Positions 46,600 to 58,875 of a DNA stretch of 64,000 bases are shown here, one piece after another. The stretch comes from Psococerastis gibbosa (lineage: Eukaryota > Arthropoda > Insecta > Psocodea > Psocidae). Each line of letters starts with the position of its first letter. The stretch's first letter is position 1. The position numbers were made by a program, and so were the translations under genes. Location of the stretch: the NCBI GenBank assembly GCA_963971405.1, contig OZ020484.1, positions 18,414,001 to 18,478,000 on the forward strand. Reading direction: 5' to 3'. The notes under the pieces were generated by a model. It saw only the letters and a list, made by a program, of their open reading frames with translations. It searched no databases and had not been told where the DNA came from.

Positions 46600-47050
46600 A
46601 TAATCATTAAATTGCTGCCTTTTACCCGAAAGGTTGTTGGGTCGAGTCCGCACTTGCTCCATTTTCTGGCAATGCTTCGAAGGCCATAAAAGGAAGGTAG
46701 TAGTAGTAGTAGTAGTGTTCGTCGGGTTAATAACGACTTATGCCTCATATTTGGGCTCATAGAGCGACCCCGACTTGACTGTCCTATGCCAGCCCATAGG
46801 ATAGTGGACCTCCTGATTATAGTGGATTCCGAACCACGTGGGAAACACAGTGAAGTCACACGATTTGTTCGGAGGTGACCAGGACAAGTCCTACCATGTT
46901 TCCCTACCGGCACTGTGCACACGACCAAGTTGTCTGCAGCTTTGAACCTGCTCTGGTCCGCTGGATTCAACTTGGTATGGCGGCCTTAGTGTAAGAGAGG
47001 CTTCGGCTCGCTTCGATGACCCTAACTGCGCTAAATTGCCCTAGCTTGCC
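46600..47050 (+). mobile_element. tRNA-derived SINE, interrupted by repeat H
   Basis: The head TTTTACCCGAAAGGTTGTTG then GGTCGAGTCCGC is B-box-like. TTTTCTGGCAATGCTTCGAA matches the 60245 copy. After a TAG microsatellite (46688-46715) and a repeat H block, the SINE tail resumes at GTGTAAGAGAGGCTTC. Compare the continuous 60245-60465. Confidence 0.6.
46700..46975 (+). repeat. repeat H, copy 2, inside a SINE
   Basis: Contains AGGATAGTGGACCTCCTGAT, GGATTCCGAACCACGTGGG and TTTCCCTACCGGCACTGTGC, inverted relative to 11395-11605. The junction with the SINE carries the TAG repeats. Confidence 0.6.
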
Positions 47051-47542
47051 AATATTGTATATTGGCGAGCTATAAATCACGGCCTAATGTACCTAAATGT
47101 TAACACGGATTAAAATTTAATTATTCATTATTGGAATCAATGTATAATTTGAAGAAAACCATGATATCAACATGCCTTATGGCAGGCATTACAGTAGGAA
47201 TAGCCTACATACATACATACATGCGTCGTTATTTTTATGCAACGCCTTTGTCACTCAATAACAGCATGGCGTGATTAATAAACAATGGTTTTATTGAATC
47301 TACCAAATTGTTTTGCTTATGACGGTAAATTAGTGCTAACGACCGAAAACTACGAGGCTGATGGCATTCATTAATGTCTTGATTAACAATAATTTTCTTA
47401 GTGATCAATAATGGAAATCGTTGGTTTGTTTATAGGGCGGGGATAGCCTAGGTTTATGGTTCGCCAGCAGTAGTAAATGGCCTACCAAATGTACCATACC
47501 CCCCCCCCCCAATCGATTTTTTATATTTATTATTTATATGGG

Positions 47543-47740
47543 CTGCAAAATCCAGTTGGTAGAGAACTAGACTATTAGAAGTTCGAGGTTCAAGACACGA
47601 CAGAAAAGGAAAATATTCTTTCCAATCCTGGGTCCACTGAACCCTAATGGCTCCTTACCTTCATCGTTAACGGAAAACGCGGCTGTCGGAGATGTTGCTG
47701 ACCATAACATTCCAAATAGAGCCGTGGTAAAGAGAGAGGA
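47543..47740 (+). mobile_element. tRNA-like SINE, second family
   Basis: The head CCAGTTGGTAGAGAACTAGA resembles a tRNA A box, and AGTTCGAGGTTCAAGACAC resembles a B box at suitable spacing. The body TGTTGCTGACCATAACATTC is shared with 58876-59210. Confidence 0.55.
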
Positions 47741-47781
47741 TCCTCTACCAGTCCTCAGGCCTCCATTAGCGCTGTATTCTG

Positions 47782-47943
47782 AGAAACTGCAGCAATATAA
47801 GCCTATAGGCTATAGTACAACACATTTTCAGGGATATATCGTATATAATGGTGAAAATTCTGGGAAATTGCAGCAATATAAGCCTATAGGCTATAGTACA
47901 ACACATTTTCAGGGATATATCGTATATAAGTTATCATATAACA
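47782..47943 (+). repeat. 81-bp tandem duplication
   Basis: Two units, each with GCAGCAATATAAGCCTATAG then GCTATAGTACAACACATTTT then CAGGGATATATCGTATATAA. They are almost identical, with differences only in the first few bases. The length is a multiple of three and a frame crosses both, but no protein is recognised. Confidence 0.9.
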
Positions 47944-48872
47944 TCAGAGGTACAGAGTACCTATTTAATATAGTATAGACTCGAAAACCCGGAAAAATTG
48001 TAGGGTTTTCTGCTCAGAAATTCTGAATAGTTGCTAATTTCCCTATGAGTCATCAGGAAAAGTATTCATCTGAGTGGCCACCCTAGCTGTTAATTCCCAC
48101 CGCGGGAAATGCTGTTAGTTGTTACATGCTATTAAAAGACTGAAATAACTGTGAGTCACGTTTATCAAATTTCAGGCCCCATCAGAGAGTGCTAGCAAAA
48201 TTATATCCAAGCCAGCTTCTGCAAAATAGAATAGCGGTTTTCCGATTGAATTATTCTTTTGTGCAATAGCCCTTTGTAAAGCTACGCCGGTGCTGGCCAA
48301 AAAAAGTTCCTCATCATTGATCTGCAAGCCTTATAACGTGCTCGTTCAAGCATGGCCATTAACCATGTTGCACAGTAGGGCAACTTTCCGAAATTCATAG
48401 AAGATTGGCTGGCTGAGAGTCTGAGACGTTGCGTTGGGTACAGAACTATAATTTATTCGTCAACATATTTTGATGTGGAGCTGAGATACTCACAAATATT
48501 TAGTTTTATGCTGGAATTAATTTCGTGCCGTACTGATAAAACTTTTAAATTTCTTTCAAATGTTGAATGACTATTGTTAAGTTACTGGTTATAGGCATCC
48601 ACCATATATAGCTCATGTGCATAGGTACCCCATAACGTGTAATTTACATAGTACACATTGCTCAAATTAATCTGCAAGCCGTATGTATGAAGAAGTGCTT
48701 GTAGCTTGCACTATTACTGGATATTTCACAATATTTTATTTTCCGCAACTCATGCACAATGGGGTATTTAGCATGCTGAACCTAAATTTGATAAATCAAG
48801 AATGTGAATCTCGATCGTCAAAGAGAACACTGGAGAATTGATTTTGTACACAATTTCAATTTCGCTAAATCT
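47944..48872. other. no gene recognised
   Basis: AT-rich DNA without matched repeats or convincing frames. Confidence 0.5.
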
Positions 48873-48880
48873 CTTGAGTT

Positions 48881-49052
48881 CAAGGCCGTAGCCAGGATTT
48901 TTTTTCAGGGGGGGGTTTCAGAAATTTAATTTGATATTACATAGTAGTTTCTACTTTTCAACTCAAAATCCGATTCTACCTAGTGTCAAGCCATTTCAAT
49001 TCGGGGGGGGGGGGGTTGAACCCCCATGAACCCCCCCTTGGCTACGGCCTTG
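48881..49052. mobile_element. hAT-type MITE, GTAGCC subfamily
   Basis: The ends CAAGGCCGTAGCCAGG and GGCTACGGCCTTG are inverse. The perfect 8-bp duplication CTTGAGTT lies at 48873-48880 and 49053-49060. Subterminal tracts of 8-11 G on the left and of C on the right. The terminus differs from the 483/7826/50274/58995 elements at GTAGCC against GTGCCC. No coding. Confidence 0.9.
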
Positions 49053-49204
49053 CTTGAGTTCGATATATAGGATATATAGCGAGGTAGGAGTGATGGGACA
49101 TTCCAGCGCGGTAAAAATATGTTTTACATAAATTTGTGAAAAGCACCCAAGCTGCCATTTTCATTTCATTATAATTTTTAATATGTTGTTCAGTGGATGT
49201 GACA

Positions 49205-49264
49205 GTGTGTGTGTGTGTGTGTGTGTGTGTGTCTGTATGAGAGAGAGAGAGAGGGGGGGGGGGG
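49205..49264. repeat. compound GT / GA / G simple repeat
   Basis: About 14 GT units (49205-49232), then GA units, then a G tract. Confidence 0.95.
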
Positions 49265-49305
49265 TTGCCTTAATTTCATAGACTTTCAGGGTCGAAGTTC
49301 CATGA

Positions 49306-49440
49306 TGAAGCAGTAGAATCCGGAATAGGCCGAGGGCAATACGAAATCTACTTCCAAACGTTTCGTCAACACCTGCTGTTGACATATTCAGTTGCACTGC
49401 GTTGACTTCTAAGATTGTATCTACAATAGTCCAATCCAAG
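49306..49440. mobile_element. Penelope-like terminal remnant (family P2)
   Basis: Starts CAGTAGAATCCGGAATAGGC. On the minus strand it has CTGAATATGTCAACAGCAGG then TGTTGACGAAACGTTTGGAA, so the hammerhead-like core has G changed to T in CTGA-A-G-A. No right inverted end is present; ends near AAGATTGTATC. Confidence 0.6.
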
Positions 49441-49444
49441 TACG

Positions 49445-50139
49445 CTTTCATCATGTGAGAGGTTAATTTTTTATTTTTTTTTATTAATTTACTGAATGAG
49501 AAATCATTTTTCAATTTTATGATAAGGGTTTCTCTTCACGATTTTTTTCATTTCCGAATATACACTTTTAAGGGAGATTTTTTATGTTATTTTGTAAACT
49601 AGAAATAGCCGTGGAATTTTGCCGAAATTAATTACTTTCTCGTTTCACAGCCGCAAAGCTATTAAAATTGTAAATGCAAATTTGGACTCCCTGCCCCATA
49701 TCACCAAGACACACATTGTGCGGCCCTGAGCTGCAGGATTAAGAAGTGCTGTGAGGCCCGGCGTCACAAAGTAAAGGCGGCGGCCCTTATCATGACATCG
49801 CCGCTACGAAGCACAAAGGACGGATTGTAACCCCGTTGTCACGTAGCTCGAGACTTACGATACAATGAGGGGCTTCAAATTTATGGGCTGGGGACAAAAC
49901 CCACCAGCCCTGCCAGTGCTTTTCCCCTCCGGCTAATTTTTTTCGTATATAGCGCACGCCGAGATTTACGAACTGCAACAAAATTTATTACTCGGCCAAT
50001 TTGGTAGATTGGAATGAAGGTTGCAAAACTTGTACCATAAGTCCATAAAGCACTAATGCAGGTTATTCACGGTCCAACTTTACTTCCTACAAATGATCCA
50101 GTATCATTCTCATTGACGATCGGCGTCTTCTCCTTGAGT
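49445..50139. other. no gene recognised
   Basis: A fairly GC-rich patch near 49680-49980 gives a 63-codon minus frame without motif. Confidence 0.45.
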
Positions 50140-50480
50140 TACAATCAATTGATTGGTTGCAGCGAATGTCTTCTTCTCCACTCTTGTCTCTCTTGTGCTA
50201 TCCTTTTCAGTCCTCTGTACGTGGTGCACCCTAGGTCCTTCATGACATCCTAGAGGTACTTCTTCCTCCGTCCCAAGGCCGTGCCCAGATTTTGATTTCG
50301 GGGGGGGGGGGGTCCAATTTTTTTTTTAACGTAATTTATTAGTGATAATTATGATGATGGATAAAATCTTCAAACCATACAAAAATACATTTCGGGGGGG
50401 GGGGGGTCCGGACCCCATGGACCACCCCCTGGACACGGCCATGCTCCGTCGTCCTCTTGAGTTGGTGAGGCGTAGGCCGT
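50140..50480 (-). pseudogene. RTE-like C-terminal fragment split by a MITE
   Basis: On the minus strand, RLTNSRGRR (about 50444-50480) lies before a MITE. KKYL, an in-frame stop, then DVMKDLGCTTYRGLKRIAQE and WRRRHSLQPIN lie after it (50140-50273). The RKKYL-DV...YR-LKR-AQ-R--WR pattern is the C-terminal tail of RTE-like reverse transcriptases. It contains stops and is inactive. Confidence 0.7.
50274..50443. mobile_element. hAT-type MITE inside an RTE tail
   Basis: The left CAAGGCCGTGCCCAG and right CTGGACACGGCCATG are inverse with two changes. Flanks CTCCGTCC and CTCCGTCG give a 7-of-8 target duplication. G tracts at 50300-50312 and 50395-50406. Removing it restores the continuous, but stop-containing, RTE tail. 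Confidence 0.85.
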
Positions 50481-52135
50481 AGGCATTGAGTAATTGAGAA
50501 TGTCGCCTATGAGTGTCAGTAGATTGCAGTGCTGATAAGAAGAATGACCTGATTAGTGTCTTCTCAGTCGAAGTTTTTGCGTCATAATAATCATAGGGCA
50601 ATCGCTGCTACAAGACGGATATCTCGCATTGAAACCGACGCTGAGAGCCACCCATAGACCATAGTCCTTTGTCGCACCCAATTTTATTGGTACAAACAAA
50701 GAAAATCTCTCAGCGTCGCACAGGGCTCGGCCTCAGTCATGATAATTTAAAAAAATGTTTTATTAAGATTATTTATTATTGTTAATATCCCTAACGAATC
50801 GACTAATCTTTTAAAGAATTTTAGTGTGACAACATTGCCACTGTTCTGTTTTTTAATCAAGATCTGTGCGAGATTGCGCAATATATAGGTTATATCTATA
50901 AAATATAGAAAGACAATAGCACCAATTTTTTATTGCAGAAGATATCTGATCCTTTTTTCTAAACTTGTTGTAAGGGCGACTGCAAGCTATGGCTTGCTTA
51001 TACGCCCACCGAGTTTAATATTGTCGTTACAGTGTAATTGTGAACTGTAATCAGGAGCAGACTGGACAAAGAGGTTGCCCAGGGACCGTCAGACAGTTCT
51101 ATGAATATATGTATGTAAGTGTGTGAGTGTGAATGCTACCTGTGTTAGATTAGGGCTATAATTCCTGAAGTGTACAGGAACATCAACACAGCGTTGACTT
51201 GCTCTGATCTAGATTTTCTCCTTAAAAGACAGAGTTGCTATTAACTTATAAGACTGAAGGGAGATAAGCTGTTCAATAACATACAAAAGATTCACTTTGG
51301 GCTACATTCCGCTGTCATAATAATTATTATTTGTAGTCATCAATGTTTTAATGACTTGAGTTGGGAACAAGTTCTCGGTGTGACAAACATGTCTTTGAAT
51401 GAGAATTTAATAGCAATTTAATTGCTTGGGTATAGGAACAATACCACGAGCGTACCTCCGCACTTTTTTCTCTCAATTATCAATTAAAAATTCAACAAAT
51501 TACAGACACCCAAAGGCATTGGCATTACCGCACATTAAAAAACCATATAGCCTACTAATATACGGTACCTACTGTATAATAAATGCAGCAGTACCTAATT
51601 ATTAATGTGGAACTACCTTAGTTTCTAATAATATATACAATATATATACAATATATATATATATATATACAATATACAATATATTGTAGTACCGTGTAAA
51701 AATTGTAGTTTTTCATCTTAGTTATCGTTCCCATATTAAAATAATAAATCTCGCTCATCTGACAGGCAATGTTGAGGCTTTGGCATCCTTTTGGATTTGG
51801 GCCAGTTATAGAATACACCACTATTCACAACAGGAGCTATAAATTCATGCAAATTAAATATTGTAAACGCTGTAATTCTCGAATCCTGCTAAACCACAAC
51901 AGATTCTGAGGTCAACGATATAATATAAATAAATAAATAAATTGATATCTTAGCTTTGACTTTCAAGTTGTTAGCATCTTCCCCTTTCTTTGTGACAGTT
52001 TTCATGTATATATCGGAAAAGGATTCAAAATCCGAAATTGATCCAGATATGTTGATGCGCCAAGGAGAAGTTGGAAGTTATGGGCAAGCCAAATGGAAAA
52101 TTATTGGAAACTTGCAATATATAGGTAGAGGTTAA
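50481..52135. other. 1.7 kb AT-rich, no gene seen
   Basis: Includes a TA/ATAC-rich simple repeat at about 51633-51682. No motif-bearing frame. Confidence 0.5.
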
Positions 52136-52140
52136 TGGTA

Positions 52141-52361
52141 ATATTATTTAACAAAGGGTTAGTTGGACATACATTGCCTTTTGTGTTAATAATCATTAGA
52201 GTCATCGAACAATTAAGGTGGAAGGGGACAACGTTTTGGGAGTGTATGCTACTCCCACCATCAGGCTTAGATAACGACTGATGGTTTAGTCCTATGCCCT
52301 TATTGCTTGACGACTCTAATGGCTATTAACACATAGCAGGCAATGTAAGTCCAACTAACCC
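52141..52361. mobile_element. MITE family K, copy 2
   Basis: GGGTTAGTTGGACATACATT at 52156 is inverted as CAATGTAAGTCCAACTAACCC, allowing one mismatch. Further pairing: TGTGTTAATAATCATTAGAG with CTCTAATGGCTATTAACAC. About 15 bp of left flank (ATTATTTAACAAA) also match copy 1 at 33100. Non-coding. Confidence 0.7.
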
Positions 52362-52985
52362 ATTGTGGAAACTTACAGTACCAATACATTTATTTTAGTA
52401 TACAGTTAAAGTCTACTTCATAATGTTTCCCTCGCTAAGCCCACGCTGAGCTCAGCGCTCTAAAGTAGACTGTTGTTTTTTGCACCAATCCATTGACTCC
52501 AATGTGTTGTTAAGGGGATACTGAAGCTTAGTTTGCCGTCTGCGGCGAATTTCCGGCCTCCGACCTAGTCAGCTAGTCTATGGCCATGAGCAATAAACTT
52601 TTTTTTTTTTTAAATGTTTATGTAACTTACAATAATAAAGAGACTTCCCCGGCATTGTATTATTTCTATCCCCTCATATTCCCATTCGCCATCCCTGGTG
52701 CTTCCAGTTATTTTTGTTGCCAGTTGTCATAGCCCTCGATCCTACCCTCATACGTTCTTCCCATGTTCTCAGTGCATGATAAATTCTGTAGTTATATATG
52801 GACGTAGCAGTAGGTAACCGTATGTCTTGATCATCTATTTTATTTTGAACCATTCCCACGATTATTTCAGAGGTGACTCGACACGCACTTAGACAGACTG
52901 GTAGAGGAGTTATCATGCACAGCAAGTTACCCTACCAAAGACTACACACTATCAAGTTTGTGCAGTTTGCAACAGGATCGGTCCT
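52362..52985. other. no gene recognised
   Basis: A minus-strand frame 52674-52925 ends EERMRVGSRAMTTGNKNNWK and looks somewhat protein-like, but no family, splice sites or partner could be assigned. Confidence 0.35.
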
Positions 52986-52989
52986 GCTA

Positions 52990-53095
52990 GATTAAACTTT
53001 ATATGGCCGTTGGCACGGACTCGTACTTGCACCCGAAAGCTTGTTGATTCGAGCCCCACCGCTAGGTTGGCTTAGTTATAGAACAAAAGTCATTA
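52990..53095 (+). mobile_element. tRNA-derived SINE, internally deleted
   Basis: TGGCACGGACTCGTACTTGC then CACCCGAAAGCTTGTTGATT then CGAGCCCC corresponds to the head of the 60245 SINE. The tail GGTTGGCTTAGTTATAGAAC and an ATT-rich end follow directly, so the middle is missing. Confidence 0.65.
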
Positions 53096-53099
53096 TTAT

Positions 53100-54500
53100 T
53101 ATTTATGTAAGTACCTGCGTTAATGTTAACATAATGAGGGTTGCAAATTGACGACATTGTCGCAATGATTCAATTTCGCACTAAATAAAGTAGGTATCTA
53201 ATTACCCTCTCGTAATTATTTCTGGTTGCTACGGGATGTCGCTACTTTATACAATTTCTAGCAAGCACTTGTCTTACATGGTGTTAAAATATGTGCGTTA
53301 CTTATTAGTTTTTAAACGTATCGTAGACCTAATTGTACCTTCTAGGGGCCCATTCTCAGCAGCAACCCCATTGATTTGTAGGAATATAAATAATTTTTAG
53401 AATATTGGTGTTGTATCCGCTTGGAATTTGCACATTGCATGACTGTGACAAAACCATTCAAGACAATTCCGATTCCCGAAAGAATGGGAAACGTCAGGAA
53501 AAGTTTGAAAATCTTGAATATCAACAACACAAATCTGAATTTTCTCTCAAATTTATTATTACTAGTTTAATTTAGACACATAGCCTCACAATAAACTACC
53601 TCTGGACGTGACACTGCTTCTGTATACTAAATCTAATAGAAATAAAAATCGTGCTCAATGCACATTGGCAATTATAATTTACACTGAAAGTCGTCAAGCG
53701 GACGTACTAGATTAGACCTTAGACTATTCTGCATGATGAGAAAAGTAATTACCAGTTTTGATACGTAAAGTAGGCGGTGGAATTAATTATGGGAGTTATT
53801 ACGGGCCGCTTTGCATCAATGGAGGAGATGGGATTATTAGCATTTTTATTCACGCTCTGCTTACTGGCCAATCAAAGCCGCAATACAATACAAAACATTA
53901 TACGGATACATGTGTGATAGTAATCGCATATAAATTTCTCTTGAGAAATATAATGGTAGGCTGGCTGCAAATTGTAATGTATTGTATACGATGGACTTCA
54001 TGATACAGTAGCTCTAGACACCGTAGGTACCGCCCATTCACAAATGCGGGAAAAGATTCCCTGATTTTCTATTTAAATAGGATTAAGTAATGAAATATGA
54101 AAAATAATATAACAAAAATGCGACCACCAACACTCCCGAGGTTTAAATAATGCGCTGATTTGTGAAGCAAAATTGAAAATACGGTTAATGGCGCCAAAAT
54201 ACCACGCTGGTGAAGATTTCACAAGTGGGGAAGATGGTTATCCGCAGCTCAGGTAATGGGTCTGCAAAAAGTTATTTCCATAGTGTAAGCGGGTGGCTCC
54301 GCCATAAGCCAAATACAGTCAAGATAAATCAATCAATCAATCAATCAATTGCGTATAATATGCACATTACATTGCAATAAAATTATCATTGCTAGACTTT
54401 AGCAGCCCGTACCCGATCAGGACCTGTTACATTGTCGTTTCCTTTTTTTTTTCTCAAATAAAAAAATAAAAATAAAGAGACGGCCAGGTGAAGTGCACAG
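53100..54500. other. 1.4 kb, no gene recognised
   Basis: Contains five AATC units near 54330. Short frames only. Confidence 0.5.
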
Positions 54501-54504
54501 AACT

Positions 54505-54691
54505 GCAGGCTGATCATGGTGATTATAATACCGGGGTTTATTTAATACCAGGGAATTAAATAAACCCCGCTATTAAAATATAAGCAAAATAATTTTATAA
54601 TGGAAAGTGCTATTCAAAATTTATTTGTTTAAATTTTTAATACCAGGGTATTATTTAAACCCCAGTATTATAATCGCCATGATCAGCCTGC
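54505..54691. mobile_element. MITE family F, medium copy (187 bp)
   Basis: The left GCAGGCTGATCATGGTGATT and right AATCGCCATGATCAGCCTGC pair with one mismatch. Inner ATAATACCGGGGTTTATTTA and TATTTAAACCCCAGTATTAT continue the arms. The core AATGGAAAGTGCTATT links it to 37899. CTG may be a 3-bp duplication, but this is weak. Confidence 0.8.
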
Positions 54692-56077
54692 TGCAGCGCC
54701 TGCAATTCTGTCGTCTGTCCTGTCTATTGACTCCGTGGTTTGTTTAAATATTACGATATTTTCTGTTTTATGTTTGCAAACTTACCGGGCTGGAACCTGA
54801 AAAATTTTCTTCGCAACTATTTGACTAATGCCACATATACGTTTGGCCGCTATCGGCCAAACTTAGCTTTACCGTATATAAATATAATGCAACTATTAAA
54901 ATCCATGATGACTCTGGGAAAATTAATTCTTATCAGGATGCTGCAAAGTTGCCTCTTCAAGCACTAAAAATCATGTCAAGCCCATTATATTCGGGATGCA
55001 TATAGGGAATAACCACGCACAGGTCAATTTCGCGGTTCGCCACTCGGGTTTCAAAACGAACAAGTGGTAATTTCTCATCAATGTGAATGGGACCGCGACA
55101 GGGTCTGATTAATATTAATGGACTTCTCAGATTTAATGAGAATAATTTATTATCGTTCTAATCTGATTATTATTCTTATGTCATAGCACAAATCCTAACT
55201 TTTGTATATACGAAGACCGAATTTTAGAATTTTTCAAAAGTTTCTCTTTCTGCTAAAGTTTGACATTTAGATTAATGGCTGGCATGAATAATGTCCGCCT
55301 CTTTTGCAGAAGCTTGAAAATTCCCGACTCTTCCTGGGTGAACGGTAGAAATGCTGAATTGGTTAGCCACTGCTTTGGGATCCAGGTGGAAATTTATTTT
55401 TTTAGTGCAGATGTTCCCCTCGTCGTTCTATAATAATTTGTAATAAAAGAGAGCAGCTTCCTCGAAACGGGCAGCACCCTCTAGAAATGAGAGAAGCTAT
55501 CACTTTTTATTTCGCAGAATAAAATGTTAAATTGCAACTTTACGGCTCTAGTCATATTTCCTTTCTCCCTCAGTTTTGAAAAGCCTCGGTGATGCCAGGT
55601 TTTTGTTAAGAAAAATAATTCTAGTTTAACGCTTTGAAATTATAGCGTTCGTAACTGGCGTATAATTAGGGCCATAGGATGTTTTATTTTTAATGCGGAA
55701 AAATACAAAAAAATGTCTACGATTGTCTCTTCGGACTTCCCGGAGAAAATCAAACCTCCTCGCAATGTTGCAATCTCTATGCTAAAAGTTAAACAAGTGC
55801 ATATAGTACAATATTAATTATAGTAGACAATAATTTAATCAGCCATTTTTTTAACAATTACAAACGATTTTCGATGTCGTCATACAGTATGTGTCTACCT
55901 CTATTTCTTAATTGGCATTATTAAAATGGGTCACTAAGGTTAATAAATAAATAAAGTCTATTCTACCGTGTAAGCATTTCAATGACAAGGATTATGGTAC
56001 AATTTTCTTTTTTAAGGCAAATAAAATAAAATAATGTAGAATTCAATAGGTATTAGTGAATACTGAATACGAAAAGC
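54692..56077. other. 1.4 kb AT-rich, no gene seen
   Basis: No motif-bearing frame and no matched ends. Confidence 0.5.
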
Positions 56078-56079
56078 TA

Positions 56080-56260
56080 AGGCGGCTATTCCACTTGTCA
56101 ATATTCCGTCATTTATGCATCAATAATAGGTCTCTACCATATTAAAACTTATATTTATAATAGATAAGTTAAGTATCTACATAATTGTCTCCTTAAAACA
56201 AAAATCTCATCAATTATTGATGCACAAATGACGGAATATCGACAAATGGAATAGCCGCCT
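56080..56260. mobile_element. AGGCGG-terminus MITE, third subfamily (181 bp)
   Basis: The ends AGGCGGCTATTCCACTTGTC and GACAAATGGAATAGCCGCCT are inverse with one mismatch. The arms continue through ATATTCCGTCATTTATGCAT and ATGCACAAATGACGGAATAT. TA flanks at 56078-56079 and 56261-56262. Smallest of the family. Confidence 0.85.
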
Positions 56261-56262
56261 TA

Positions 56263-58870
56263 ATGTCAGATATGATATCAGGCAAAAGAGATTTTAGCAA
56301 TTATTGCTAAATATTTCACCCTTTTTATTCCATGACGTAATGAAACTGAATTATCTTTATTTAAAAAAAACAACAACAAAAAACAGATTTTTTTAAAGGG
56401 AAAAACATGAGATAAAAATACAGTATGTCTCAATTTGGAGTATTGTCAGCAACGTTGTCAATAACCCAGATGTGTTGTTGCTGATTTCCACGAAAACTTT
56501 CCCGTTTCGAATACACAACCTCGAACAATAAATTGTATGGTATCTCCAGGACAATGCCACATCAGAATTTTAAGGTACGCCAAGGACAATAAAATCGATT
56601 CAACCCAAACCATGACATATTTCGTTAACGTGAGTCAGGTAAAAACGACTCTTATACACCCGTACTTAGACTCTCAGCACGTCGATTCTTATAATTACGG
56701 ACCTGAATCGTGAACAATAGCCTTGTGGCTATAAAAGTACATCTCTGCGATCGAGAGAATGCACAGGGAAGTCAGGGAGTCGTGACGAATCGTAATACAC
56801 GGCTTGTTTGGTGAGGATTGTCTGCTGCCCTGCTGCAATTGGAAGGACTTGAAACAGCACCTGATATTGACAGGTGTCATTTATGTAGAGTGTGCTGCTG
56901 ATATAATGAGGTCCCGATGCAAGACCAGTGTGGATCCACCACAGGCAGAATGACATTATATATAGATTGAATAATACAGTTGGAGTGAGTGAAACAGAGG
57001 GTGGTACTCTACCTGAGGGCAAGTTGTTTAAATATATGAAGACGGCAGGGGAAAAACCGGTAAGGTGATCAAAAGTTGATTTTTCAGAAATCCAATTTAA
57101 AGTTGAAAGTAGCCGTTTCTTCCCATGTATTCTGTTTTTTTCCCTACGCCCTTCGTGCAGAACCTTACTTGGTTTTCTTCGATTTTGTTAGGTCATCTAA
57201 AACTACATTAAAAACTGAACAGGATGCCACCATTATCTCAATTTCGACCAAAAGTGCACCTTTCCTGATTTTCCCCTGACGTCTTCATATGGACTGAACA
57301 GTGACGGACTGTGATTGACTCGTTGGCGGTAACCCTCTCTTTGGTGCGTTTTTCATTTTTATTGTAGTGAAAAAAGTATGAAAACATACTGTATTTAACT
57401 TTTGAATACATCTACCGGTTGATCAAGGCAAGGCTGAAGGTGAATGTGGGAGAAAAGTAGTACACACTATACGTATTACGTATAGCACAAGAACCAATAT
57501 CTGGACTGGACCAATTTCAATAATTTCAGGTATGTTGGATTGATCCCCCCCCCTCCCACAGTATGATAATACGTATTCAAATATCGAGAAATAATAAATC
57601 TTCATCCACATATAAAAAAATAATTATACATAAATAGTTATTATGGTAAGTAAGTCGACATCGGGCCACAGGGAACGGGGAAAATTGACTGTAAGGCAGT
57701 ATACCAAGTTCACCGGGCCCGCCTGACGCCAGTTACATATAAAATAGATTTCTGGAACTTAGATGTAGTAAGGGAGAGATTTAAAAATAACGAATGGTAT
57801 TTTATACGAAATCAATTAATTTCTCGTTCCACAGCAAAGATATAAAAGTGGTCGTAAAAGAAAAATTAATTAAAAATGGAACGTTTTTCTAAAAGCTGTC
57901 TATTTCCCCTAGTGATTAACTAGTATTATTTAAAATCGATGCACTATATTGGTTTTTTTGATGTAATAATATTTCAGATGAAAAAGTGTAAAATAATTTC
58001 CTACGGAAGCTGTTATGAATTTTTCATCTGACCACTTTCTGCTCTTTGCCGCTGTGGAACGAGAAATTCATTAAGTTCGTCCAAATTACACGACCATTCC
58101 TTGTTTCCAAAATATTTTGAAAAAAATGTCTTTTGTAGTCACCATTGCGTAAATTATTAATATAAAATAAAAAGTGTAAGATTGGAATAACCCAATGAAT
58201 AACGCGCCATTTTCTCTTAATTAACAAAAACCTTACAAAATATATAAAATATCAAACAACAAAATGGTTTACTGAGTATACCCCAAGTCCCGACCCCAAC
58301 CTTATCTAAGAAATAAGAATTGATAAATGTAATAAATAAGGAAAATTTATAGACACCTACACAGTTTCTGAACAAGAGAAAATGCTAGAGGAAGTTACGA
58401 TCTCAAAAACTAGGGGATGCCCTTAATCCTAACATGAATTATCGACTGAAACGGAAGGGAGCGTTCTCACCCCAAACCCTTTTTCTCCTATTCACCCCTA
58501 TACCTTCAAGGCCACATCTAAGAGAAGTTTTCCAAGCAACTTCCCTCCTTTTTCATTTAATCTTAACTAAGATTATTTCATTTTATGTCTTGCTCTTCGA
58601 GTCTGTTTCATTAATTAAGAATGTCTCAAACAGTTTACATCTCTTTTGATACTCTCTTCAACGCAGTTTCAGGTGAGATGCCTTAGCGTCAGACGGCTAA
58701 AATGGAGAAATCACACTGACGGAAATATGGCTGCACAGCTCAGTTACAACCGTACTCCACTTTACTTCACAGGACAATAATAAAATTTAATGAATTATCT
58801 TCTTTTTCTTAAAAATTACTTAAAAAGTACCCTTACTGAAGTACCCTAAAGGGCATGAGTAGTTTGTTGA
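56263..58870. other. 2.6 kb, no gene recognised
   Basis: Short frames on both strands. CTTTTCTCTCATC-type segments near 58020-58090 and 33920-33980 share a little sequence (GTGGAACG, ATTCCTTG), perhaps an old repeat. Nothing firm. Confidence 0.4.
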
Positions 58871-58875
58871 AAACT

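Noticed and set aside
46557-46970. 137-codon minus-strand frame.
   Set aside because: It spans repeat H, a microsatellite and a SINE; the apparent protein is translated repeat DNA.
52674-52925. 83-codon minus-strand frame ending in a basic, protein-like tail.
   Set aside because: It resembles the general style of retrotransposon C-termini, but no diagnostic motif is present and the N-terminal half is not convincing.
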